A stretch of 64,000 nt of DNA, taken from the NCBI RefSeq assembly GCF_902859895.1, contig NZ_CADIKM010000021.1:1-64000 (forward strand). Direction: 5' to 3'. The stretch's first letter is position 1, and each line of letters begins with the position of its first letter. The position numbers were made by a program, and so were the translations under genes. This document shows positions 1 through 8,085 of this stretch, piece after piece. The stretch is from Pararobbsia alpina (GTDB taxonomy: Bacteria > Pseudomonadota > Gammaproteobacteria > Burkholderiales > Burkholderiaceae). Below the pieces are notes generated by a model. The model searched no databases. It had not been told where the DNA came from and saw only the letters and a program-made list of their open reading frames with translations.

Positions 1-39
1 AGGCGGTTGCTGGCCATCGATGCCCAAGGTGCGTCTTAA
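1..39 (+). CDS. Possible 3' end of a gene starting upstream of the window
   Basis: The first 39 bases form an open frame ending in TAA and encoding RRLLAIDAQGAS. It is open to the left edge, so it may be the C-terminus of a plus-strand gene, but twelve residues are too few to identify anything. Chance is a real alternative. Confidence 0.2.
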   Translation, partial: RRLLAIDAQGAS

Positions 40-227
40 ACGCGCCGATCCTTGCAAAACGCGCCTTCCAAAGGCTGTCGAGACCCGCTATTCAGCATCG
101 GCAGTGCCCGCGGGCCGATCGTCGCATCCATTCGCACGTCAACCGGCTATGCGATGCGTATTGGTCAGCGTGTCCTAAGGTCTCGGCTGCTGCCACAACA
201 CTGACCGGCTTCATCATCGTGCCGGTT

Positions 228-1580
228 TTACTCTCGGACGAACCACGTCCGCTTCGCCGATCCCAGCATCGCGCGATAGACAAGCCACGATATGACAAAG
301 GTCGCGGGTGCGGAGAACGACTGCAACGAATCCGGACCGTTCATCAGCACGAAGCCTACAATCGCGCCCGCAAACCAGGCGGTCAAGCCACCGGGATTGA
401 ATGCCGGCACATAGGCATCACGCGTTTCGATTTCGCCCCCGACCAACGTGTCGTAGCGGGTCGACAGGATGTGCGCGAGAGCCACGCCGACCCAGGCCAC
501 CACGAAGATCCCTTGATAGGCGAGCGCCTGCAGGATCCTCGAAAATACGTCGGCCATCATCAATATGTAGACGACGACGCCGACGATCAGGGCCCAGACA
601 AACTTCGGCGCACTAATGCCCGATACTTTCTGGAAAAACGCCTGCATGTTGATCGTGGCGAGGTAGTAGTTGGCCGTGTTGATGCGCGACTGTGTCACCC
701 AGACGAACAGCAGCCCCCAGATTCCCATGAGCTTCAACAAGGCCAGTACGACGGATACTTCCGACAGCGTGCCGAGCTCCGGAATCGTACTGACCAGATA
801 GATGCCGACGGCGCCGTTCAGCAGGAAGGTGACAAGGTAGAACGGCATGCCGAAATTGAAGCGTCCATGGTAGGCACTGTCCTCCTTGCGGCCGAAGCGC
901 GCATAGTCGAACGTGAACATCATCAGAATCCAGACGCCCATGTAGTACACGAAGCATTGCCACCAGCCGTTGGCAGGCAACGCGCCCTTCGGCCCGAAAT
1001 CGAGCCACGCGGCGTTATAGCCGTATTCGTGTGTCGTCAGCCCGACGGCGGCCAGCAGCCCCAACAGATAGAAGGGCAGAAGCACACCGTTGAACTTGTC
1101 GAGCCAGTGCTGCACGCTGCCGAATACCAGCGGCACGCTGTAACACACGACAATCAGCGCGGCCCATCGGTAGTCGAGCGCCGGAAACTGGGTATGTGCG
1201 GCAACGGCGATCACGGAACCTTCGAAGACCGCGTAGTAGATCGCCGTCGCAAAGAAGATCAAAGTTGCGAGCGCGGCCCCCGCACTGCCGAACAAAACTC
1301 GCGAAAACAGGGCGACCGAGAGTCCGGTGCGGATCGCGAAGCGGCTGATGATCGTATTGACCACACCATAGGTGAGCACCGACAACACCATACCGATCAG
1401 CGCGCTGCGTGCGCCATAGGTCAAGGCCAGCGTCGCGCCGACCACGATATAGAACATCGCGCTGCAAACCGCCCACCACGCCATCGTGAGAGAAAAGGCC
1501 GGCATGCGTACATTGGCCGGAATGGGGACGGTCGACAGGTCCTGCTCAGCCTCGGCAGCTTTGTGTGCCAGATTAGCCAT
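228..1580 (-). CDS. NCS1-family permease (cytosine/purine/hydantoin type)
   Basis: A 450-residue polytopic membrane protein with about twelve hydrophobic segments and the NCS1 layout: an N-terminal PIPANVRMPAFSLTMAWWA stretch, then repeated Gly/Ala-rich helices such as IVVGATLALTYGARSALIGM and YYAVFEGSVIAV. NCS1 carriers import nucleobases, hydantoins or related small N-heterocycles with sodium or protons. The ATG at 1580 is preferred over an upstream TTG because GAGGA lies about nine bases before it. It is on the same strand as and downstream of the pxp/biotin carboxylase genes, separated by about 410 bp of repeat-containing DNA, so it may import their substrate (inference). Substrate specificity cannot be read from the sequence. 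Confidence 0.8.
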   Translation of the reverse strand: MANLAHKAAEAEQDLSTVPIPANVRMPAFSLTMAWWAVCSAMFYIVVGATLALTYGARSALIGMVLSVLTYGVVNTIISRFAIRTGLSVALFSRVLFGSAGAALATLIFFATAIYYAVFEGSVIAVAAHTQFPALDYRWAALIVVCYSVPLVFGSVQHWLDKFNGVLLPFYLLGLLAAVGLTTHEYGYNAAWLDFGPKGALPANGWWQCFVYYMGVWILMMFTFDYARFGRKEDSAYHGRFNFGMPFYLVTFLLNGAVGIYLVSTIPELGTLSEVSVVLALLKLMGIWGLLFVWVTQSRINTANYYLATINMQAFFQKVSGISAPKFVWALIVGVVVYILMMADVFSRILQALAYQGIFVVAWVGVALAHILSTRYDTLVGGEIETRDAYVPAFNPGGLTAWFAGAIVGFVLMNGPDSLQSFSAPATFVISWLVYRAMLGSAKRTWFVRE

Positions 1581-1800
1581 GATCGTGTTCCTCAATACAC
1601 TTGCAGGTCTGGGAAATGCGCCTTATCTGTAACCGCATGCATGACAATGGCGCCCTCGGTGACAACCGGTATTGCATTAGTGCAACGACGCGAGTTTCCC
1701 CACGCGGCCCAGGGCGCCGCGTGACGAATCAGCAAACAGGTAGGGCAGAAGGAGAGGCCGGCAAAGAACCACACGGGGCTCAACCGGTCCTCAACGCACC

Positions 1801-2004
1801 GCTCGAATGCTCGGCGCAACGAGGCTCGACGCAACAAGACTCGGAGCAATGAGATCCAGGGCAGCAATACTTCAAGCAAGAAGACTTAAAGCAGTAAGGC
1901 CTAAGGCAGCAAGGCAGCAAGGCAGCAAGGCTTAAGGCAGCAATGCTTAAGGCGGCAAGACTTAAGGCAGTAAGACTTAAGGCAACAAGGCCTAAATCAA
2001 CAAG
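1801..2004. repeat. 15-bp degenerate tandem repeat array at the 3' end of pxpC
   Basis: About thirteen head-to-tail units, mostly exactly 15 bp, for example GCTTAAGGCAGCAAT at 1930-1944, GCTTAAGGCGGCAAG at 1945-1959, ACTTAAGGCAGTAAG at 1960-1974 and ACTTAAGGCAACAAG at 1975-1989. Two 8-bp half units (GCAGCAAG) at 1914-1929 interrupt the register. Units next to pxpC are most alike, and those toward 1801 are diverged (GCTCGGCGCAACGAG). The last unit, 1990-2004, contains the final codons and stop of pxpC. The rest of the 1581-1991 gap holds no gene that I can support. Confidence 0.85.
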
Positions 2005-2987
2005 GCCTCGCGCAGACGTGCAAGCCGCGATTGCGCATCGCGTCGTGCGGCCAGCGCCTGTTCCATCGTGACGGGCACGAACTGCACCCGATGGTTCGGT
2101 TGCATCTGACCGATCAGGTCCATGTCGGCGCTGATGACGGTGCCGATCGTCGCGTAGCCGCCGCCGGACACCGCGTCGCGGTGCAAGACAATGGGTTCGA
2201 GTCCGGCCGGGACCTGGATCGATCCGACCGGATAGCACGCATCGACGATATTCGACGGATCGGCTCCCGCGCCGAACGGTTGCTCACGTTCACGAAATTC
2301 GAGCGGCCGCCCTTGCTTGTATCGATAGCCAATCCGGTCGGCTTCAGGTGCGACGATCCACGTATCGTCGAAGAACGTGCCGGCGGACAAGTCAGTCAGG
2401 CGATGGTGATACAGCCCGGGCAGCACGCGCAATTCAACTTCCGAGCCCAGCGGCGAGCGCAAGGGCGCGGGCAGTTCCGCACCTTCGCGTGCCGTGGCGT
2501 TCGCCTCACCGATGCTCAAGCGGTCACCCTTTTGCAGGCGCCGACCTTCATGTCCACCGATCGCGCCGAGCGCATAGGTCGACCGGCTGCCGAGCACGAC
2601 CGGCACGTCGATCCCGCCGCCCACGGCGACGTACGCTCGTGCGCCGCCCTTCACATAATCGAAAGCGAGCGTACTGCCGGCCTTGATGCGCAGGGCCACG
2701 TTGCAGGCCTGCACGACACCGTCGATCTTCGGCGCCATCTCGGCCCCGGTCACGGCGATCAGCGCATCCGCATGAAACAGCAGTTGCGCTCCGAGCAGCG
2801 TGCATTCAAGCGCCGCGGCGCCTTCCGGATTACCCACCAGCAGATTGGCCGCGCGCAGCGCATATTGGTCGAGCGCACCTGAGGGCGGAATGCCGACGTG
2901 GTAGTACCCCTGTCGTCCGATATCCTGCACCGATGTGGCCAGACCGGGTTTGACGACCTCGATGGTCTTGATGAGATCAGTCGGCAT
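1992..2987 (-). CDS. pxpC: PxpC/KipA-type carboxyltransferase (AHS2) subunit
   Basis: A 331-residue AHS2/KipA-family protein. The N-terminus IEVVKPGLATSVQDIGRQGYYHVGIPPSGALDQYALRAAN and later GSRSTYALGAIGGHEGRRLQKGD are family hallmarks. In 5-oxoprolinase, PxpC works with PxpB; in urea carboxylase the same fold is part of the carboxyltransferase. The ATG at 2987 overlaps the end of pxpB by 11 bp and has GAGGT about seven bases upstream; a longer start at 3020 would overlap pxpB by 44 bp. It is the last gene of a tightly coupled cluster with a biotin carboxylase and biotin carrier, so it may act as a carboxyltransferase rather than only in oxoproline hydrolysis (inference). Confidence 0.88.
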   Translation of the reverse strand: MPTDLIKTIEVVKPGLATSVQDIGRQGYYHVGIPPSGALDQYALRAANLLVGNPEGAAALECTLLGAQLLFHADALIAVTGAEMAPKIDGVVQACNVALRIKAGSTLAFDYVKGGARAYVAVGGGIDVPVVLGSRSTYALGAIGGHEGRRLQKGDRLSIGEANATAREGAELPAPLRSPLGSEVELRVLPGLYHHRLTDLSAGTFFDDTWIVAPEADRIGYRYKQGRPLEFREREQPFGAGADPSNIVDACYPVGSIQVPAGLEPIVLHRDAVSGGGYATIGTVISADMDLIGQMQPNHRVQFVPVTMEQALAARRDAQSRLARLREALLI

Positions 2988-3852
2988 CGAGTACCTCGAC
3001 GAGGGAGCGGTTGTATGCATCGGGATCGCGCGTAAACGCGCTGAGCTCGAAATTCACGGGGCGCACGCGCAGCGAGAACGTCCCGGCTTCGACAGCGGCA
3101 ATCGCAGCGTCATAGGCCGCGCGATCGATGGGTTTGAACTTGACGATGTCACCCGGGCGGAAGAACACCATGAAATCGCGCAGATAGTCGAGGCGCTGCG
3201 CGGGATCGAAGATCGGCGCCGGCGTCACCCCGAACATCTGATAGCCGCCCGCACCGCGCACCGAATAGATACAGCCGAAACAGCCGCCGTGGCCGACCGT
3301 CAGCTTGGGGGTATCCGTTCTCGGGCGCAGGTACTTGGGTACCTGCAATTGCCGTTCGCGCTCGACCATCTGGAACATGAAGGGCAGGCCGGCCACGAAA
3401 CCCACCATTGAAACAAACCAGGGTGAGCCCGAATGCGCGGCGATGAACGCATCGACATCGTCGAGCCCGTTGATGCGCGCCGCGTATTCCAGATCCGTCG
3501 AGGCAGGGTCCTGGTGCCGTTCCCGGAAACGCATCAGCGTCTCGTGCGTCCAGGGATCGTTATAGAGCACAGGCACTTCGATGATGCGGGTCGCCATGTC
3601 CAGTTCCGCATCGCCGAGCGTCGCCTCGATGTCCTTGAGCACGGCCAGCAGGGCGTCCGGCGCGATCACGTCCGGATCGAAGCGGACCTGATACGAAGCG
3701 TTCGCCGGACAGATTTCAGTCACCCCGGGCACGGCGCGACGTTGCAGCTCACGCGTGATCGCCGTGCCCTTGAAGAACGCGTCGAGCGACATCGCTTCGT
3801 CGATCTCGACGAAGATGAACTCGTCGCCACCGAATGTGTATCGGATCGTCAT
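2977..3852 (-). CDS. pxpB: PxpB/KipI-type (AHS1) subunit
   Basis: A 291-residue allophanate hydrolase subunit 1 family protein, longer than the roughly 220 residues of the Escherichia coli protein. Residues around GFVAGLPFMF and GGCFGCIYSVRGAGGYQMFGVTPAPIFDP correspond to the family's conserved core. Its ATG overlaps the stop of the biotin carboxylase gene by four bases (ATGA) and its 3' end overlaps pxpC, so translation is probably coupled along the operon. It pairs with PxpC to form the AHS1-AHS2 unit. The extra length lies mostly before the conserved core. Confidence 0.86.
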   Translation of the reverse strand: MTIRYTFGGDEFIFVEIDEAMSLDAFFKGTAITRELQRRAVPGVTEICPANASYQVRFDPDVIAPDALLAVLKDIEATLGDAELDMATRIIEVPVLYNDPWTHETLMRFRERHQDPASTDLEYAARINGLDDVDAFIAAHSGSPWFVSMVGFVAGLPFMFQMVERERQLQVPKYLRPRTDTPKLTVGHGGCFGCIYSVRGAGGYQMFGVTPAPIFDPAQRLDYLRDFMVFFRPGDIVKFKPIDRAAYDAAIAAVEAGTFSLRVRPVNFELSAFTRDPDAYNRSLVEVLDAD

Positions 3853-5300
3853 GCCTCCTCCGCGAGTCGTGCACGCCAGGCAGTCATCCAGGCTTCGAGA
3901 TAGTTCGTGTGGTAGCGGCCGGCACGGATGTCGTCGTCGGCGAGCAGGGCGCGATGCAGCGGCACGGTGGTCTTGACGCCCGAGATCGACAGCTCGCGGA
4001 GTGCCCGATCGAGCCGCGCAAGCGCGGCAGGCCGGCTTTCATCGAAAACGATCAGCTTTGCGAGCAGGGAGTCATAGAACGGCGGGATCGTGTAGCCCTG
4101 ATAGAGCATCGAGTCGATGCGCACCCCCGGCCCGGCGGGCCATACCAGTTCATCGATACGGCCGGGATTCGGACGGAAATCATTCTCGGGATCTTCCGCG
4201 TTGATCCGGCATTCAAGCGCGGCACCGCGCAGGGTGATGTCGCTCTGACGAAACCGCAGCGGCTCGCCGTCGGCGACGCGCAGCATCTCGCGGACGAGAT
4301 CGATGCCCGTGATCGCTTCCGTTACCGGATGCTCGACCTGGATGCGCGTGTTCATTTCGATGAAGTAGAACTCGCCGCGTGTTTCGTCGAACAGATACTC
4401 CAGCGTGCCCGCGCTGCGATACTTCACGAGGCGCGCAAGGCGGGTCGCCGATTCGCACAGCGCGTGGCGCAGTGCGGGGGTAAGCGACGGAGAGGGCGCT
4501 TCCTCGAGGATCTTCTGGCGACGCCGTTGCAGCGAACATTCACGTTCGAACAGATGAACGACGTCGTTGCCGTCGCCCAGCACCTGCACTTCGATATGTC
4601 GGGCCCGCGCGATAAAGCGTTCGAGATACACGCCGCCATCGCCGAACGCGGCCTGCGCCTCGCGCTGAGCCAGCGGCAATTCGGTATCGAGCTGAGCCGC
4701 GTCGCAGGCGACGCGGATGCCACGCCCGCCGCCACCAGCAGCCGCCTTGATCATCACGGGATAGCCGATGCGCGCCGCGATCACCCGCGCTTCGTCTAGC
4801 GAATGAACGATGCCGTCGCTGCCGGGCACGGTCGGCACATCGGCCCGCTGTGCGGTTTCGCGTGCCTTGGCCTTGTCGCCCATCGTCGCGATCACTTGCG
4901 ATGAAGGTCCGACAAAGATCAGGCCCGCCGCTTCGACCTGCGCGGCAAATGCGGCATTTTCAGAGAGGAAGCCATAACCGGGATGAATGGCATCCGCGCC
5001 ACATGTTTTCGCGGCCGCCAGAATGGCAGCCGGGTTCAGATAGCTTTTTGCTGCATGTGACGGACCGATGTGGATGGCTTCATCGGCTGTGCGCGCCGCC
5101 AGACTGTCGCGGTCCGCATCGCTGACCGCGGCAACGGCGCGCATTCCCAGCTCGTGCGCGGCGCGAATCACACGTACCGCTATTTCGCCGCGATTCGCGA
5201 CGAGCACGGTGCGAATGCGTTTCGGCTGATAGAACGGGGTGGCTGTGTCCTTATGAGGGGACGGTTCGATGTCCGTCGCTTGAATGTCCATTCCGCTCAT
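3849..5300 (-). CDS. Biotin carboxylase subunit (AccC-like)
   Basis: A 483-residue biotin carboxylase with the full family pattern: N-terminal VLVANRGEIAVRVIRAAHELG, the ATP-grasp glycine loop KAAAGGGGRGIR, ERECSLQRRRQKILEEAPSP, then EMNTRIQVEHPVTE. These enzymes carboxylate biotin on a carrier protein using ATP and bicarbonate. An N-terminal extension of about 28 residues precedes the core. It overlaps the carrier gene upstream and pxpB downstream by ATGA junctions, which points to stoichiometric synthesis with both. Because it sits with PxpB/PxpC rather than AccA/AccD or AccB, it is probably not the housekeeping acetyl-CoA carboxylase subunit. Confidence 0.92.
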   Translation of the reverse strand: MSGMDIQATDIEPSPHKDTATPFYQPKRIRTVLVANRGEIAVRVIRAAHELGMRAVAAVSDADRDSLAARTADEAIHIGPSHAAKSYLNPAAILAAAKTCGADAIHPGYGFLSENAAFAAQVEAAGLIFVGPSSQVIATMGDKAKARETAQRADVPTVPGSDGIVHSLDEARVIAARIGYPVMIKAAAGGGGRGIRVACDAAQLDTELPLAQREAQAAFGDGGVYLERFIARARHIEVQVLGDGNDVVHLFERECSLQRRRQKILEEAPSPSLTPALRHALCESATRLARLVKYRSAGTLEYLFDETRGEFYFIEMNTRIQVEHPVTEAITGIDLVREMLRVADGEPLRFRQSDITLRGAALECRINAEDPENDFRPNPGRIDELVWPAGPGVRIDSMLYQGYTIPPFYDSLLAKLIVFDESRPAALARLDRALRELSISGVKTTVPLHRALLADDDIRAGRYHTNYLEAWMTAWRARLAEEA

Positions 5301-5539
5301 GCCTCGAGCCGCATGACGACCTGGCCCGCGTCCACGGGTTCGCCGTCGTCGATGAGAATTTCGGTGATCCGGCCTGCGACAGATGTCTCCACGTCGCTGA
5401 ACTGCTTCATGACTTCGACAAGTCCGATCACGGCTCCATTGTCGACCGATGTGCCTACTTCGACATACGGTGCCGCGTCGGGCGATGAGCGGCGATAGAA
5501 CGTGCCGGGCAAGGGGCTGACAATGTCGTGTTGCGCCAT
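5297..5539 (-). CDS. Biotin carboxyl carrier protein, stand-alone
   Basis: An 80-residue biotinyl/lipoyl-domain protein. Pro-Gly-Thr near residue 11 and VEVMKQFSDVE around residues 41-51 mark the hairpin that presents the biotinylated lysine, here Lys45. The usual motif in acetyl-CoA carboxylase carriers is EAMKM, so EVMKQ is a variant. The chosen ATG has AGGAG about ten bases upstream. The protein lacks the N-terminal Pro/Ala-rich region of AccB and is essentially a bare swinging domain, fitting a dedicated carrier for the adjacent carboxylase and PxpBC. Confidence 0.85.
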   Translation of the reverse strand: MAQHDIVSPLPGTFYRRSSPDAAPYVEVGTSVDNGAVIGLVEVMKQFSDVETSVAGRITEILIDDGEPVDAGQVVMRLEA

Positions 5540-5594
5540 CTTGGTATCTCCTGTCTCATTGTTTTGCGAGGGTGTCGGCAAACGGGCGGTGCGC

Positions 5595-6374
5595 TCAGTC
5601 CGCCGGCCGGGGCGATGGTGCTGCTATGCGGATACCGCTTCGCGTGAGCGCCGCGTGGGCCGCCTCGACAAGCTGAAGCGCACCCGGCGTGTCGCTATGA
5701 ATGCAGATCGAATCGAAATCGATGTCTATGTCACCGCCGTCCACGGTTGCCACACGCCCCTCCGTGCAGGCACGCAGGATCTTGTCGGCAACCCGCTCCG
5801 GATCGAGACGCTGCACACTCCGCGTAAAGACGATCGAGCCGCTCGTGTCGTAGTCGCGATCCGCATAGAATTCACGGACGACCGGCTGGCCGAGTTCCTT
5901 CGCCACCCGGAAGGTCACGGACGATTCCATGCAGAACAGCGGCAGAGCAGGGTCCAGTGTCTGCAATGTTTCGACCAGCAGGCGCGAGAGCGTTTCATCA
6001 CGAGCGGCAAGCATATACAACGCGCCGTGCGGCTTGATGTGCTGGACGTCGACGCCATTCAGCCTGGCAAATTCACGCAGTGCGCCCAACTGGTACACGA
6101 TGTCGTTGACGAGCTTTTCCGCGGACTCGTTGATGGCGCGTCGTCCGAAACCTACGAGATCGCGAAAGCCCGGGTGGGCGCCGATGCGCACGTTTTCACG
6201 CTTCGCGAGCGCTACCGTATCGGCCATGATGTTCGGATCGCCCGCATGGAAACCGGTCGCGATATTGGCCGAACTGATCAGCGGCATGATTGCCTGGTCG
6301 ACGCCGTCGCCGAATCGCCAGGGACCGAAGCCTTCCCCCATATCCGAATTCAGATCGACGCTGTGCTTTTTCAT
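5595..6374 (-). CDS. pxpA: 5-oxoprolinase subunit A (LamB/YcsF family)
   Basis: A 259-residue LamB/YcsF-family protein beginning [17 protein letters not shown] and containing [31 protein letters not shown] and a C-terminal [21 protein letters not shown]. These are metal- and substrate-binding signatures of the family. With PxpB and PxpC it forms the ATP-dependent 5-oxoprolinase that opens oxoproline to glutamate. It is the first gene of the minus-strand operon and is divergent from a LysR gene, its likely regulator. Confidence 0.9.
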   Translation of the reverse strand: MKKHSVDLNSDMGEGFGPWRFGDGVDQAIMPLISSANIATGFHAGDPNIMADTVALAKRENVRIGAHPGFRDLVGFGRRAINESAEKLVNDIVYQLGALREFARLNGVDVQHIKPHGALYMLAARDETLSRLLVETLQTLDPALPLFCMESSVTFRVAKELGQPVVREFYADRDYDTSGSIVFTRSVQRLDPERVADKILRACTEGRVATVDGGDIDIDFDSICIHSDTPGALQLVEAAHAALTRSGIRIAAPSPRPAD

Positions 6375-6484
6375 GCTGAAGGTCTCCAGATCGGTGCAAT
6401 GACCGCCGTAGGCACGGCCAACTGAATTTCACGACATTAGCGCGGTCTGGGTCGCCAAAAAAGAACTATTTTTGTATGAATGAG

Positions 6485-6501
6485 TATCTGTTTTTTAGAT
6501 A
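6485..6501. promoter_or_regulatory. LysR-type palindrome between pxpA and its regulator
   Basis: TATCTGTTTTTTAGATA has perfect 5-bp arms around seven bases and contains the T-N11-A pattern of LysR operators. It lies in the divergent intergenic region about 110 bp upstream of pxpA. Family pattern and position are the only support. Confidence 0.45.
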
Positions 6502-6584
6502 TTTGCTCGAGCCGTTGGATACGAGGCCGGTTGCATGGAAAGGCAGCCTGGAAGGGGCAGTGGGGATTTCCCCAGGAGGGGTTC

Positions 6585-7568
6585 ATGGCAGCTTCTGGGA
6601 ATAAGATATCCAATGCAATACTATGCGTTAATTGGATTGGCTTATCGGATCAACTGATGGCACTGACTCTCAGGCAACTCAAATACTTCGTTGCGACCGC
6701 CGAATTGGGCCAGATCTCGCAGGCGGCGATCCAGCTAACGATTTCACAGTCGGCCGTGACCACGGCGATCAAGGAACTCGAAGACACGCTCGGCACGCAG
6801 CTGTTTTCACGCGCGGCCTCGGGCGTCGTCCTGACTCACACGGGCCGGCGTTTTCTGAACCACGCCTATACGATCCTGTCATCGGTCGACGAGGCGATGC
6901 GCATTCCGAACCTCGAGAGTACGCTGACCGCGACCCTGACGCTTGCGGCCAGTTATACGGTACTCGGCTATTTCCTGCCGAATCACATTCAGCGCCTGAA
7001 CACCTTATACCCTCATCTCACGATCCGGCTGCATGAACTGAACCGGGAGTCCATCGAAGAAGGGCTGATCAGCGGGCGCTACGATATGGCGGTGCTGCTC
7101 ACGTCGAATGTCGACAACCCGGAGCTGGTGCTCGAGCCTGTGATTCACTCGGCGCGGCGCCTATGGCTTTGCGCACAACATCCCCTGCTCAAACAGGAGA
7201 GCGTGACGCTTGCCGATGTCGCCGCCGAGCCGTTTGTGATGTTGACGGTCGATGAAGCCGCCGTCACGGCGTTGCGCTACTGGTCCCAAACGCCGTACAA
7301 GCCCAAGACGCTGCTGCGAACTTCGTCGGTCGAGGCCGTGCGCAGCATGGTGGCCAACGGCAGCGGCGTCGCGATTCTCTCGGATATGGTGTACCGGCCG
7401 TGGTCACTGGAAGGCCGGCGCATTGAAACCGTGCAGCTGCGCGACCCGGTTCCGCCGATGAGCGTCGGCCTTGCCTGGCGGCGGCACCAGGAAATGAGCC
7501 CGGCGATGTACGCGTTTCGCGAGTACTTCCGGCATATGTTCATGGAACCGAGATCCCTCGTCGGCTAG
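6585..7568 (+). CDS. LysR-family transcriptional regulator
   Basis: The conserved LysR N-terminus (MALTLRQLKYFVATAELGQISQAAIQLTISQSAVTTAIKELEDTLGTQLF) begins at the ATG at 6657. An in-frame ATG at 6585 has a near-ideal AGGAGG five bases upstream, giving 327 residues instead of 303, and I take it as the start; 6657 is the alternative. The helix-turn-helix is followed by a substrate-binding fold (LTLAASYTVLGYFLPNHIQRL). Divergent from pxpA, it probably controls the pxp operon in response to its substrate. The sequence TGGGGATTTCCCCA immediately before the ribosome site is a near-perfect palindrome and may be an autoregulatory site. Confidence 0.85.
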   Translation: MAASGNKISNAILCVNWIGLSDQLMALTLRQLKYFVATAELGQISQAAIQLTISQSAVTTAIKELEDTLGTQLFSRAASGVVLTHTGRRFLNHAYTILSSVDEAMRIPNLESTLTATLTLAASYTVLGYFLPNHIQRLNTLYPHLTIRLHELNRESIEEGLISGRYDMAVLLTSNVDNPELVLEPVIHSARRLWLCAQHPLLKQESVTLADVAAEPFVMLTVDEAAVTALRYWSQTPYKPKTLLRTSSVEAVRSMVANGSGVAILSDMVYRPWSLEGRRIETVQLRDPVPPMSVGLAWRRHQEMSPAMYAFREYFRHMFMEPRSLVG

Positions 7569-7616
7569 CCTTCGAAATTTCTCCATAGCGATACCGTAGT
7601 CGTCCAATGCCAAAAG

Positions 7617-7667
7617 CGGAATAACATTGTATTGAGTTTCAATTCGCAACGGAATAACATTGTTATT
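7617..7667. promoter_or_regulatory. Probable mazEF operator: duplicated 14-mer with palindrome
   Basis: The 14-mer CGGAATAACATTGT occurs at 7617-7630 and again at 7650-7663, exactly 33 bp apart. The downstream copy extends to the palindrome AATAACATTGTTATT (7653-7667). It lies 38 bp before the antitoxin ATG, where MazE or MazEF autorepression sites are expected. Confidence 0.55.
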
Positions 7668-7704
7668 ACATGTGAAAGCCTATTTTTATCTATACGGTCA
7701 AACT

Positions 7705-8085
7705 ATGAAAACGATGATTCGTAAAATGGGCAATTCGCAGGGCGTGCTGATTCCAAAGCCCATCCTAGCGCAGCTCGGGTTCGGAGATGAGGTGGAAATG
7801 CAAGTGGAGAACGATACGATTGTTCTGCGCAGGCCGCCTAAGAAGGTTCGGGAAGGGTGGGCAGAGGCAAGCAAGACAGTTGCCAATGCGGGCGACGATA
7901 CTCTGGTGATGGGGGAATTTGGCAATGCTGACGACGCGGAGTTCGCGTGGTGGTGCGCGGGGAGGTTTGGCTCGTGGCACTTGACCCAACGCTCGGTAGT
8001 GAAATTCAGAAGACGCGGCCATTCCTCATCGTGTCACCGGCGGAGATGCACGATCATTTGCGTACGGTCATCGTCGCACCCATGA
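7705..8085 (+). CDS. mazE: MazE-type antitoxin with a read-through C-terminal extension
   Basis: The first roughly 80 residues (MKTMIRKMGNSQGVLIPKPILAQLGFGDEVEMQ) form an AbrB/MazE swapped-hairpin DNA-binding domain followed by the usual acidic tail ending DDAEFAW. Homologues normally stop there. Here the frame continues (WCAGRFGSWHLTQ..., many Arg, Ser and Cys) for about 45 more residues inside the toxin gene, giving 126 residues. The extension has the composition of an out-of-frame translation of mazF, which suggests a lost stop codon near 7948. The ATG at 7705 starts at the conserved MKTMIRKMGNSQG motif. Confidence 0.8.
   Translation: MKTMIRKMGNSQGVLIPKPILAQLGFGDEVEMQVENDTIVLRRPPKKVREGWAEASKTVANAGDDTLVMGEFGNADDAEFAWWCAGRFGSWHLTQRSVVKFRRRGHSSSCHRRRCTIICVRSSSHP

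Noticed and set aside
204-229. Hairpin ACCGGC/GCCGGT with a short T-run as a terminator
   Set aside because: It overlaps the permease stop and is oriented for plus-strand transcription, where no convincing gene ends nearby.
219-1724. Plus-strand open frame of about 500 codons opposite the NCS1 permease
   Set aside because: Antisense shadow: charged, low-complexity translation, no domain, and the opposite strand is a clear membrane transporter with a ribosome site.
1801-2004. CRISPR array
   Set aside because: Units are contiguous 15-bp repeats without unique spacers, and no cas genes are nearby.
1801-2238. Pentapeptide-repeat protein on the minus strand
   Set aside because: The 15-bp repeat does give SLAAL-like pentapeptides in one frame, but that frame crosses pxpC out of register, lacks a ribosome site and loses phase at the 8-bp half units.
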